From Microplitis mediator (taxonomy: Eukaryota; Arthropoda; Insecta; Hymenoptera; Braconidae): a stretch of 64,000 nucleotides of DNA. Each line of letters begins with the position of its first letter. Within the stretch, counting starts at the first letter, position 1. Positions 21,525 through 34,200 of this stretch are shown one piece after another. Below the pieces are notes generated by a model. That model was not told the origin of the DNA and did not search any database. It saw only the letters and a program-made list of their open reading frames with translations. A program made the translations under genes and the position numbers. The stretch covers positions 15,511,901 through 15,575,900 of the forward strand of contig NC_079979.1 in NCBI RefSeq assembly GCF_029852145.1, given 5' to 3'.

Positions 21525-22875
21525 TTAAGGTGGTCCATTTGGAACGACTATTTTTTTTTCTCGAAACCTCTTATCAAATAGTTGCTAGGAGGTGAAATAA
21601 GACGACTGTTTAAAGATGAGTTCTTGATATTAATATTTAGAAATCGCTCATCGCGATTTTTTTATTTCCCATTCAAATAATGGGAATAAAAATTTAAGTG
21701 GAATTTTGTACCTCGGCAATGGCTCATTGGGCTGATGAGCTTAGGACATAATTTTGTAGGAAATTAAACGCTCTACAGAAAAAGTCTCTTGTCATTTTTC
21801 GAAAAATTCATCTGTTCAAAAGTTATTGAAGTTCGAAATAAAATTTATAGTAAACTAGCTGCTCCCCGCCCGCTTCGCTGGGCATTTTGAAATAACTTTT
21901 TATTAAATGAAGATATCGCCATAATTTTTTTTTAGATAAGGGCTAAATGTCTAAGAAATAAAACTTTGAAAACTAAATTGAAATCTATCCAGTAGTTTTT
22001 CCGTGATGTGCGACAACTGCAGACCTCGATCATTTTATTTATATAGATTTTGAGATCTTTTTACTATTCCGGCGAAACTATCAGTCTTATCACAAAATGA
22101 CATGGGACCTTTTTTGTAGACAATTTCATTTCTTACAAATTATCTCTGATAAAGTTTTTTGAAATTCCGCATTGTTTTCTAGTTATTTGCATTTTAATGT
22201 CAAGCTCTTAAAAAGAAGGTTCCATGGCAACTGATCCCCGACAATTGATCCCACAGACAATTTCATTGAATAATTAATTATATGATGAAAATCAATTGTC
22301 GATGGGATCAGATGTTGGTGGGATCAATTTGTAGGGATCATTTGGCGGCAAACCCAAAAAAAAAATAGTATTCTGATTGATTTCAAGATCTTGACATTAA
22401 AATGTAAATAACTAGAAAACAATGCGGAATTTCGAAAAACTTTATCAGAGATAATTTGTAAGAAATAAAATTGTCTACAAAAAAGATTCTATGACATTTT
22501 GCGATAAGCCTGATAGTTTCGCCGAAAAAGTAAAAAGATCTCCAAATTTACTCAAATTTGACTTCAAGCTCTAATAACTTTCGACCAGATGAATTTATCA
22601 AAAAATGATAAGAGACTTTTTTTTGTAGAGCGTTTAATTCCTTACAAAATTATGTCTTCAGCTTATCAGTACAATTATTCATCGCCGAGGTACAAAATTC
22701 CACTTGAAATTTTTTTTCCCGTTACTTAAATGGGAAATAGAAAATCGTGATGAGCGACCTAAATATTAATATTAAGAGCTCATCTTTTAACATGCGTCTT
22801 ATTTCATTTCCCTGCAACTATTTAACAGGGGTTTCGATAAATAAAAAATCGATTTTTTGAATCAGTCTAATATAT
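21525..22875. mobile_element. Large foldback element with about 450-bp inverted arms
   Basis: The left arm (about 21530-22220) and right arm (about 22370-22870) are inverted copies. Paired landmarks are AAATAGTTGCTAGGAG with CTGCAACTATTTAAC, ACCTCGGCAATG with TCGCCGAGGT, GGCGAAACTATCAG with CTGATAGTTTCGCCG, and CTAGAAAACAATGCGG in both. The centre carries its own small palindrome (GATCCCACAGACAATT and AATTGTCGATGGGATC). The left arm alone is interrupted at 21855-22049. No intact protein. Confidence 0.7.
21855..22049 (+). mobile_element. Short retrotransposon-like tail inserted in the foldback arm
   Basis: The segment CTGCTCCCCGCCCGCTTCG ... CATTTTATTTATATAGATT is absent from the opposite arm, so it inserted after the foldback formed. 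The GC-rich head and AT-rich ...TATATAGAT tail resemble 3' ends of truncated non-LTR (RTE-like) elements of arthropods. The class is an inference. Confidence 0.5.
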
Positions 22876-25223
22876 ATTGAATAGAAAAGCTTCAGGGAGT
22901 TTTATGATAAAGCGGAAGGTAAAGGGGAGGAGAAAGAAAAATAAAATAAGGTATTGCAAGGATATATAACATATATATGTATATATAATATAGAATAGTA
23001 TAAAGTGATCGGGTGCTCATCCGGCGTTGAGATATTAAATTGTATTCCTGCGAATTGTCGAGATCCCAGGGGATTGGACCGACCAATATTTAATCAACTT
23101 TACTGGAGAATATTATTCTCCGGACAAATCAAGGACATATGTAGCTGCGGTGCGGTCCATGTAAAAGTGGATAAAATTTTTGTACATATGTGTCGTGAGT
23201 GTGTGTAGACTTATGTAAGGGTCGCGTGCACATGCGTGACGTCCTTACAATCATGTATATACTGATGACGGTACATATGTAGAGGTAAGCGAACACATTG
23301 AGTAGGAGATAGAAGAGGCAGAGAAAGAAAAATAGGAACAGGAATAGGGAGAAAAAAATTTTCGCCTGAGAGCAATTGACGGCAGCGTGTGCCACACGTC
23401 GAGAACTCTACTTCTAACAATCCCATGGGATATTCTTTTGAAAAAGAGGGTTCATATATATATGTGTAAGTTTATTGTAGTTTTTCAGTCCTTGCACTGG
23501 CTCGTGAGAACAAGTGGGAAACAAGTGTCGCATTGTATATTTTTATTGATATATTTATTCATTAATGTATAATTTTCATGAGTATGTTATTTAAATCAAA
23601 GGAAAGCTCAAAGCATAAATAATTTAATGAGCGTCAGCGTGTAATTTGTTCCTCTGAAAACTCGCTAATAATCTATGAAAAAAAAAAAAAAAAAAAAAAA
23701 CGAATGAGATTCTGGTTCACTCGTATTGAGCACTAAATCAACAAGCCGCAAAATGTCGATTCGATCGCGTATTCCTGGTCGGGAATATTTCGCACGAGAA
23801 GTTGTGATATGTGCGCACATGGGAAAAAAAGGGAGAGGGTTTGTACTGGATGTATAAGCGATAGAAATAACGACCGGGTGAGCAAGAGTGAGAGTCAAAA
23901 AGTTTGAATAAAGGGGTATATATATATTGAGTACGCGGGTCGTAAAATCGCGAGCCCCGAAACATTAGGCATCATCACAGGCGATAGCGTTCGTTTTAAC
24001 ACCGACACCAAAAACTCGTGTGTTCTGTTCAGGCAGCAGTGAAAATTGTCGGGACGGTGGTATGGGAAATTGTGAATGAGGGACGGCGATAGGTGATAAC
24101 AATAACGGCGAAGAGAGACAGGAAGTGAAGAGGAGAGAAGAGAAGAGGATTTTAAAAAGAGGGTGGCTCTGATGTTGGTACACTGAAAACAAATACACCC
24201 TTAAGTTAGGGGCGTCGATTTAGTTTCGACTGTACGCTGGTGACTGGGTGGGAACGTATGAGTGTGTAGATCTGTTGTGTATAAAATTATAGGATAAAAC
24301 AGGGTATCGGGGTGGCTTTTAATCCACCAATAAGCATCAAGAGTTATCCTGGTGTTTTGGGGGCCATCTCGATGTACGCGTAAGCCACGCCCCCAACTGC
24401 GCGGCACCCTCGGTCTATCCTTCGTCCTTCCTTCTGTCCTTCCATCCAAGCAACGGTTATTGAATTAAGCTTATCATTTGATTTTGAGGAGAGCCACCAG
24501 TCGGTTGTCTCGGGTGCTCTTAAGCACCACCAAAAACTTTTATATCGTCGGGATAATCGCAATAATTTGATATCGCCTTGATACGATTATATCGCAACCA
24601 GCACCCCGCGGCTTACACACTGATACCGCGGTTAAGAAATAACGAGGTTTGATAAAGGGTGGGGAAATTTAAGAACATACTCCAAGGAAGCTGGAGAACT
24701 CGTTAACTTTTTTTTTGTTTACTTCATTTCATTTTTTTTATACAAAGTACGCAAGGGGAATAACTTTTTCATGTGTTATGTGAATTTTTTAGTGTTTACG
24801 AAATTAGTTCGTGGATATGTGTCAGCAAATGCGTGATTTATTGATGGACTTTGCATGGTCGGATCTTAGACTTGATCTACTAGATGTCTAAAGTCTGCCG
24901 CTGATCAGCCGTCGGGCCGCATTTGCTGTCGGCTCATTGACATTTGGGTCTGATCTACTACTGGCTGACCTGACTTACTGTCGTGCCTGATCTACTGTCG
25001 CTATTTCTGGACTGTCGGGCCTCATTGCCGCATTAAATAAACTGAACTACTGAAGTAGTTACGTCCGCTTTTAGTCAGCCCATAAAAAAAATTCGAAATC
25101 TCGCTGATAAAAAAATTTAATTTACTGTCCGTTAGTAAAAATAAATCCTAAGACAATTAAAATGTGTAAAATAAATAAATCAAAGACATAACTTGTGAAG
25201 TGAGTGATAAATAAACTTGTAAG

Positions 25224-28200
25224 ATGGATTATTCGTATTTGAATCAAGCGGCGGCAGCGGCGGCCGCGGGATTCGAAGCATCGAGTTGCGCTCTGGCTAC
25301 TGACATGCAATGCGGATACGGGGACTTGGGGTCTTGCTCCCAAATGAGCCAAGCGGCTTATCGGTATACTGCCGCGAGGGCCGCCGGGTACCCGGGTAAT
25401 TCCGCGGGAGGAGGAGCCAACAGTGGGCCCACGCTAGCCGGTCACCACGCGACACATCCTCATGCCCATGCGCATCATCCGGCCCATGCTACTCCGTGCT
25501 CCGTAATGGCAGCTAGGACCCAAGATGTCCATCGACATGCCGCTTCTATTTTTAATCAGTCTATCAATCTTCAAAGTAAGTATTTATATTTATATTTATC
25601 TTTATACTTAAGTAAATCTCACTGTGTTTTATTCAAGTAGATAAATACATTTATAGTCAGACGATAAGAGAAGAGCCGTCAGCGGTTTTGTAATTTTTAT
25701 CAGAGTACGACGACAAGATGGCACTGAAAATCAATGTATCCTCCTCTCTTACCCTCACTCATTGCTATGGTTACATCCCCTCTTATCCAAGATATATACA
25801 TGCATATACATATATATATATATATATACATTTGCGGTTAATTTATTTACAATAATCATACAACTACTTTTCAATTATTTTTTATCCTCGAATCATTTAA
25901 TCGAAGCTTGTCTACATGTCATCTATTTACTTATGCACAGGAAAAAAAGGATTTCTTGGCGTTAAAAATTTTCACTCGCCCCGGGAAATTTTTTTTATTA
26001 TGAATTGAAAACGAAAATTTTTTTGGAGCGAGTAAAATTTTTCTTGCGCCAATAGGGTGGCCACGAACCGGGAAAACGGGGATTTATCAGGGAATTTAAT
26101 GCAACCGGGAAATGTCAAGGAATTTCGAAAAGTATCCGGAAATTAAATTGTAACAGTTTAAAATTTTAAAAATTTTAAATTATACACTAGTTATAAAAAT
26201 TAAGGGATATTAAAAAAATTTCAAATTTTAAAGTGATTTTCAACAGATTGTAACTCGAAGAAAAATGGTCTAACGACAAAAACAAAAAAGGCAAATTGTA
26301 GCTTCACGTGTCTAGTTTTCTGATCTGGTCTTTAAATTTTTTTATTGTGTGCGGTTCTGGAGTAATCCTAAGAAAACTATCGAAAAAGAAATTTACCAAA
26401 TTTTCGCTCGTCTTAAAAACGGTCTTCGAGCTTCAATAAATTTTTTTGCGATAATTATCATTGATTTTTGATTGCTCCGGAACCGTGCAGCATAAAAAAT
26501 TTAAAGACCCAGATCAGAAAACTAGACACTTGAAGCTACAGTTTGACTTTTTGTTTTTATTGTACGACCATTTTCCTTCGAGTTACAAACTGTTGAAAAT
26601 TACTAAAAAATTTGTAATTTTTTAATATCCCTTAATTTTCGTAACCAGTGTATTTTGAATTTATTTAAATCATAAAATTTCTTATTAAATATTTTAACTT
26701 ATACATTTTTAACATCGAATAATCAAAAGTAGGCAATATTAATTTATTTTATTACCCTTTTTTCAGTTTCTCGCATGATTTAATTATTAAAAATGAAAAT
26801 ATAATAAAAACTTTAAATATCTAAATGATACGAATAAAATTTCTAAATCAGGGAAAAATGTGAAAAACTCTACTGGAAAACCGGGAAATATCAGGGAATT
26901 TTGAAATCATTTCTCTGTGGCCACCCTGGCCAAGAAATCCTTTTTTTTCTGTGTATGTTATAAAATATCACTTATATACTTGTAAAAAAAACTATCAATA
27001 GTAATGTGAAGATATATATTTTAATTTAGGCGGTCTTGGATACAAAGCCTACACAACTCATGACGGATTAGCTGAAAAAAGAAAACAACGACGGATACGG
27101 ACGACATTTACATCCGCCCAGTTAAAAGAACTCGAGCGGGCATTTCAGGAGACGCATTATCCTGATATTTATACGAGAGAAGAAATCGCTATGAAAATTG
27201 ATCTCACGGAAGCCAGAGTACAGGTAATTAATTTTTTATTCAAAATATTTTTTTTATTAATAACTGACGTATAATTTATCGGATAAAAAATTTTAACCGG
27301 CCGCGGGAAATTTTTTTGAGCAAAAAAAATTTGTTTAAAGTTTTGAGCCCTGGAAAAAAATGTTGAATAAAAATATCGAATTTTATTTTTATTTTTTTTG
27401 TGAGAGCGAAGATCTATTTCCGAGACGTCTAATGCAATTAAATTACCCTCTTACACTAGTACCCATGGACAGGTAGTGTCTTGTGATCTGATGGATTACA
27501 TTGCCCGTTGCTCTTGACAGATTATCTTGGCCTACAAGGGTTGCAACGTCTGAGCTAAAGCCAAGCTGTAAAAATAATAAAATAAAACCTACTATACATT
27601 TTACATCCAGACACTTTGCTGATGTATCTCAATTATCTAAACAAGAGCTGGGTAATTAATAAGAAATTAATTAATGACTGAAAATAAAAAAATTATGAGG
27701 AAAATTTTTCTATCATTTACCGGGAGAGTTAAATTTGAAAATTGATAGGAGCGATGTATGGAGGATCCATTAACGAGGCTGGATTGGGTATAAATCAATT
27801 AGACGAATGTCACGACTAGCTCTGGTACTGTGACTACCGGGTAGACAGGAGATAAATGAGAGGAGTAAATCCAGGACTAGTGAGTTTAATATTCCGTCGG
27901 TAGTATGATGATCATACAATGGATGGATGCAGTTTTGACTGAGACTGGTACTGAACTTGTGCCTGAGGTTTACTTACTAATCTCAATATCTCGTATTTTA
28001 TCTTCGAGCTCGAGTTATTACTGTTATTATTACAAATAGTGTGTAATGCAGTGCTGGTGCAGGTGCCGAGGCGGTGGGCGATGGGCGATAGAATCACACG
28101 GATCTTGATATATAATCTGATTAAAAACGTCAACCAGACGGAACCGTAAAATTAGATCCCCAGTGATGTATACATCATTAAGTGCTCCGGTCCTGCCGTC

Positions 28201-31200
28201 AGGATATCTATATTCTAGATATATGGATATATATTTCCATTCACATAATTATTCTCAGACTTGAGTTATACCGATTTCATATTGTCAAAATTTAATTTAA
28301 CTTCCTTTCATAAATTCACGTAAATTTCTATTTTTAAATATTATGTCTACTTAGTCTAAGAAATCGGGAGTGAATTCGGATTTTATTTAAGTCCGAATTC
28401 ACTCGGGGTTCTGGAGTATAAAAAAATCACTCCGCATATGGAGTAAATGGGGAGTTTGTTTTTCCAGCGGAGAATTTCGGAGTGATCTGGATCTTATTTG
28501 AATCCGCCTGAGTCGAAACACAAATTCTAGTTTAGTCCTTAAAAACCTCAATTCCTTTGATGTTTTATTTGTCGCCCAGAAAGTAATTCTACTATAGTAC
28601 TCAAAATCCTCAATGATAACTATGAGGTCTAAATGCAAATAATTTATCGATTTTAAATATAATTAAGTCCTCAAAATCCTCAATGAATGAAAAGTTATAA
28701 TTCGGACTTTGAAAAATTTTAGATACAAAAGGGAGGGGAGAGAATACGTCGAATGAGACTTTTGAGGTTCAAATGTGGATAAAATTATTCCTGTACGTTT
28801 TGAGTATTTTGAGGCTCTAATCCAGATCATGTTATTCCAGTTTAGTCCTCAAAGTGGTAAAATGTGTCGTAACTACTACTTTGAGGACTAAATTAGGATA
28901 ACTTTCTATGCTGTTGTCAATCTTAAAATTCTAATTTGATCCTCAAAAACCTCATTGAGAACTTTGAGACTTAAACCCAAATTTGTTTTTTGACTCGAGC
29001 GCATTCACTCCAAATTGGAGTTTCAATATTGAAATAAACTCCGCTTCGGAGTAAATTTCACTCCGAGGGGAGTAAACAAAGAAAGTCATTCACTCCGCAT
29101 TCACTGTGGATTCAATCCGCGTTCACTCCGCTAATTTTTTACAGTACAGAAAAAAAGGAATTTTTGCGCCAAAAAATTCGTTTTTTTCTGTGTATAATAA
29201 ATCAATAAAATTCTATAGTTTATTTTAAATTGAGTGAGAAAATATTTTTAACATGATGAATATTTTTGTTTCGAAATTTGTAACATAAAAAATCGTGATT
29301 AAGAATAAAAATTTTTGTATTAAAAAAAATAAGTCGAAGTAATTGAAAAATGAAATTGTTAATAACAATAAAGGCCTTGAATATATTATATATTTACAGT
29401 GATTGTTATGAAAACTGACATTAGGCACCACCACATCAGATTATTAGAGCCGTATTATAAATTTTTTAGTACTTGCGGTCTTACGAGCAGCCTAGACTAC
29501 TCTAGTACATAAAGGCCGCATTACATGCCCAGTACATTCGACTCACGTACTAAATACATTTAATTTCATTTAAATTTACCTTAAACTACAATTTAATTTC
29601 ACAATAAATCCAAATTTACTATCTTCGCTGCACAAATAAATAATTGATAGTCATTTTTAAGCCCGCCCGTAATTATTTTTCTTATGTAGATCTAGAAGAT
29701 CTATGGAAATCTAAATAGATCTTGATATGAATGTTGACCTAAAATTTCAATTAATTCAATTATTTGTAAATGAAAAAAAATTCTTCAAATAAAAGATTTA
29801 AAAAAAAAATTAGATCTGCGCTTAAGTTTGAATTTTTGTATTTAGATCTAGAAGATCCATGGAGATCTAAATAGATCATGATAACAATGTTGACCTACAA
29901 TGTCAATTACTTCAATTATTTTTTAATTAAAAAAAAATTCTTAAGATAAAAAATCTGTCAAATTAATTATTAAATTAATTTCCTGCTTCGACTCTTATTA
30001 ATTTATTCAATTGTCAATGATTGAAAAAAAAAAAAAGACAACGGAAATGAAATATCTTCTAAAGACAACCGGAAATAAAATAATTAAACTAAAATATAAA
30101 AATCCTCAAGTTGGATATTCAAATCAAATGTTATAATTTGAATTAATTTACCATAAGTAAACTAATATAACAAAAATAATTTCATTCATTGAAAGATTTA
30201 AAATTTATTAGATTTATACTTTAATAGTTAAATCCATCGATAGCGTAATTGAATAATTAATTACAATAAATTATTAAAATTATCATTTCCTTTAGTAATT
30301 TATTTTTAAAAAACCCTCGTTTAAAATATTCATTTAATCACTCAAGAGTCAATGAAGTTTTACTCCTTTATTATTATTATCATTATTTTTGTTAAATAAT
30401 ATAAATATATACCAGTTTGATGAATCGGTTTTTCAGTTTAATAATATATGGAGAGACAAGATATTAAAAGAGTTAATAAATCAATAGGCGACTTAACACT
30501 GGGTCACAAGTTATATAAATACAACATATACATATATATGTTTTTGTATTATGCATGTAGGGTGTAATAATATATGATCGTAATGCAATATAATTCACAT
30601 TAAACGACTGATTGATGATTTTATACGGCAGTAACAAGTGAACAAGACCAACAAAGACGGAGATATAAATTGCGATTGGAATAAAATGAAGGAGATTAAA
30701 ATTACTTCTCATGAGTGAATGACTCACGATTGAATTTGCGTTTGTGAGAAATTATTTTAGCAATATATGTATGGTAGTATTTTAATGTTATGTTTGTTAA
30801 TGCATGTGTGGGGTGATCGTACGTCAGAGAGTAGCGCAGCGTGATGCCGGCACGCGTCAATGGGATCTCGGTGTCACTACGACGCTATGGTGTAATTCAA
30901 GGGGTCAAGGGGTCGACCACGGTATTATATGTCGAGTGCGTTATTACATTCAGATACCTCGTGTAGTATATATGTGTTTATATTATATATAAGTAGATAA
31001 ATATATTGGACGAGTGGCATGTATCCAATTTACGAATGAGTACTTTGGTAATCAGACTATTTATCGTCGATTAAATTTATTTAATTTTTTTTTTTTTGAA
31101 AATTTAGTTAATTAAAACGAGCAACCTGCAGTCACTACACTGATAAAAAAGTTGACTTGATTCAAGAACGAAAATCTTGAACCAAGAATATCATTTTGAA

Positions 31201-34200
31201 GAAAATGATATTCTTGAGTCTTCTCATTTTCTTCAAAATGATATTCTTCAGTCAAGAGAAAAAATTCTTGAGCCAAGAGAAATTTACTTGAACCAAGAAT
31301 AATTTCTTGGCTCAAGAATTTTTTCTCTTGACTCAAGAATATCATTTTCTTCAAAATGATATTCATGGTTTAAGATTTTTGATCTTGAATCAAGTCAACT
31401 TCTTTATCAGTGTACATGACTGCTCAAATATCACTATTAAATTTATAAAATACGCAGAAAAAAAGGATTTCTTGCCGCAAAAAATTTTAATTTGCACCAA
31501 GAAATTTTATGCATTATCAATTAAATACAAAAATTGTCTTGGGGCGAGAAAAGATTTTTTTGGTCAAGAAATAATTCCTTGCACCAAGTAATTTTTTCTA
31601 GTTCTAAATAAATTCTTGTTTTCAATTCACAATGCAAAAAATTTATTGGGGTAAGTAAAAATTTTCTTTAGGCGAGAAAAGATTTTTTGCACACTTTTTT
31701 GGCTTTGGATAAAAATCTGTCATTTTGGAATAAGTAACGCGATATAAATAATATAGCTATATATTCAGTGGCATTCAGTCATATTTAGTGACAGAATAAT
31801 TAAAGTATTAATTTATTTAAAGAAAATCAAAACGATCGTCTCTTTTTCTCGCGTAATTTAAATGTGATTCGAATGCTATAGATAAATCTATTTATCTCAA
31901 TACTTGGAAATTAAAAAGAGTTTAAACTATGAAAAGGAATAAATTCAAGTCAAGACCTATCTAATGATACCAGTTTCAATAACATTAACTAATTCTATCA
32001 TATAGATATGGCGGGAACAAAATTTTCCTTATTTTCTTAATAATATAGATATAGATAACAGATTTTTTTTTTGTTGAAAATTTTTTTTTGAGGTGCGATG
32101 ACTTCAACTTTTAATTTAAAAATCAGCAAATATTTTTTTGTTAAGATTATTTGAATAAAAAATATGAGACAAATATGAAAAAAATGTAGTGTAAAAATAT
32201 GACATAAATTTTTGAAAATTTATCATAAATGAAAAATTTTTTAATTTTAATTTGATTAAAAAAATTTTTAAATTTCTGTTGTTATTTAAAAGTTTACAGT
32301 AAACGTAAAAATTTAAATTAACAAACATTATTTTAAAAAATTATCCGAGAGAAAAATATTTCTGCATAAAATAAAAATAAAAAGAAATAATTATTTAATC
32401 GCCGAAAATTAACGACAACATCCGGCGAACGTCTAGCAAAATAAAATAACAAAAAACAAGATAAAAGTGTAAAAGATAAAAGTCCATAGCGAGAAAACGG
32501 GAAAAGCGTTGTTAGCTTTTCTCTGGACTCTTCAATTTATCTTTCTCGCTCCCTTTTGTATTTGGGTTCTCTGTGATGCTGCTGTGCCGGCTCCCAGCTT
32601 CCTGCTCCCAGCTCTCGACTCTCGGCTTTGGCTCTACCAGCAGTAACAGGACCAGAAACAGCAGGGATGACTGATACACAAGGGGGTTACACTTGTGTGT
32701 TATATATGTGTGCAAGTGTACCTCGGGTAATTGCGAGTTCCATGTAGATCCACTTACAGTGATTAAAAACCGTCCTGTCGAGCATCATCCCGACACTATT
32801 GCCACGAAAAGTAACGTCGTTCTGCTTCCTGCATCTTCTGCTACACTTGTTTGTGTACCAACACTCCCTTATATTTCATCCTACTATATCTTTATTCACA
32901 CACATACATTTACAGTGAATCTAACTATATATAAATCGTATTTAGAATGTCTATGTAACGATCTTTAACTCAGTATCTTATATATAGACGTTACAAACTT
33001 TTACATTATCATTTTATTTTTCTCTCAATTATTTTACTTTTTTTTTCTCATCCGTAAATTCATCAGCTTAATTAAATTGTCTCCATTCTATACATAGTCC
33101 CAACTTTTCCCGATCTTTGTAACTAATACTACTTCCTGTATATGTGTATATATACATATATATATGCATGGTATGAGTCTGCTTTTAATTAGCCGATTAC
33201 TTTGTTCGATCAATATAAAAGTTACTTAAATATAAAATACTATTAATTTTCTTACTGTTGTCCTCGATAATAATTATTTAGTTTTATTGCATTTGAACCT
33301 TTTAGAATAATTAATTTTTGTTTACTTTGTTTTTATTTTTTAAAGAAAATTTTTTAAATGCAGCGAAATGTCAAGAGTGTACAGAGAATTTTTTGATAAA
33401 ATTTACCCTAAAATTTAGAGTAAATCCGGACCGAAAATGAAAAACATGTAGAAAAAATAAAAACTAGTACCTATTGTTTTATTTTTTAGTTAAAAATTTC
33501 TCGAAATTGAGTGTTTTTTACTCCATAACTGAAAAATATCTAGAGTAATTATTTATCTTGGCCCCATTTTACTTACAATTAAAGAGTAAAATTGATCACA
33601 GAAAAAAATGATTTCTTAGCGGAGAAATTTTTTCTGGCCTCAAAAAAATAGTATATTACATACCTAGGCCAGTAAAATAAGAAAAGTCTCAGAGCACATG
33701 TAATTGTTGGCCGAGGCGAAGCCGAGGTTGACAAACATGTGGTCTGAGGCTTTCTTTTTTACTGGCCAAGGTGCGTATACTATTTTTCTGCTCGACAAAG
33801 CCGGAAAGTTGCAACTTCGTTCAGGGCAGCGGCCCGAAAGTTGCCACTTTCCGGCCGGAGGGCAGAAAAATTTTTTTTTTCAATTCATGATGATATAAAT
33901 TTTTTAGAGGCGGGTAAAATTTTTTGTACCAAAAAATCTAGTTTTTTCTGTGTAACATTTGAGTTTAATATTTTAAATTCAGTTAAATAAAAAAAAAAAA
34001 TCATTGTCTGTTTTGTTAATTTTTTTTTTTTTTTTTTTTACGGTAGAGTACAATGTAAATCACGACGTAATTGGGCTTGGAAATCTTAGTAATGTAATGT
34101 AAATATGTATACGCCTTAGGCGGCTAATCTGATCAAAAGGGTTATCCACAAAATCAAATACTAATATAAAAAAATAACAAGAATTTCAGATAAAGAAAAT

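Larger units (their letters stand above)
20905..25223. other. Intergenic region and Phox2 upstream region
   Basis: The first 600 bp are plain AT-rich DNA. A foldback element fills about 21525-22875. From 22990 the sequence becomes richer in G+C and non-repetitive, which fits a regulatory region and 5' UTR of the homeobox gene. TATATATATATT at about 23915 could be a core promoter, but nothing proves it. A run of about 22 A lies at 23679-23700. The stretch 24830-25030 repeats GATCTACT and TCGGGC motifs and lies just upstream of the coding start. Confidence 0.5.

Noticed and set aside
32512..32715. Minus-strand ORF with a Leu-rich, signal-like start
   Set aside because: No splice context, promoter or conserved pattern. 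The downstream part is low-complexity and Lys/Glu/Ser-rich, and the ORF sits in a GC-richer but otherwise unremarkable intron segment.
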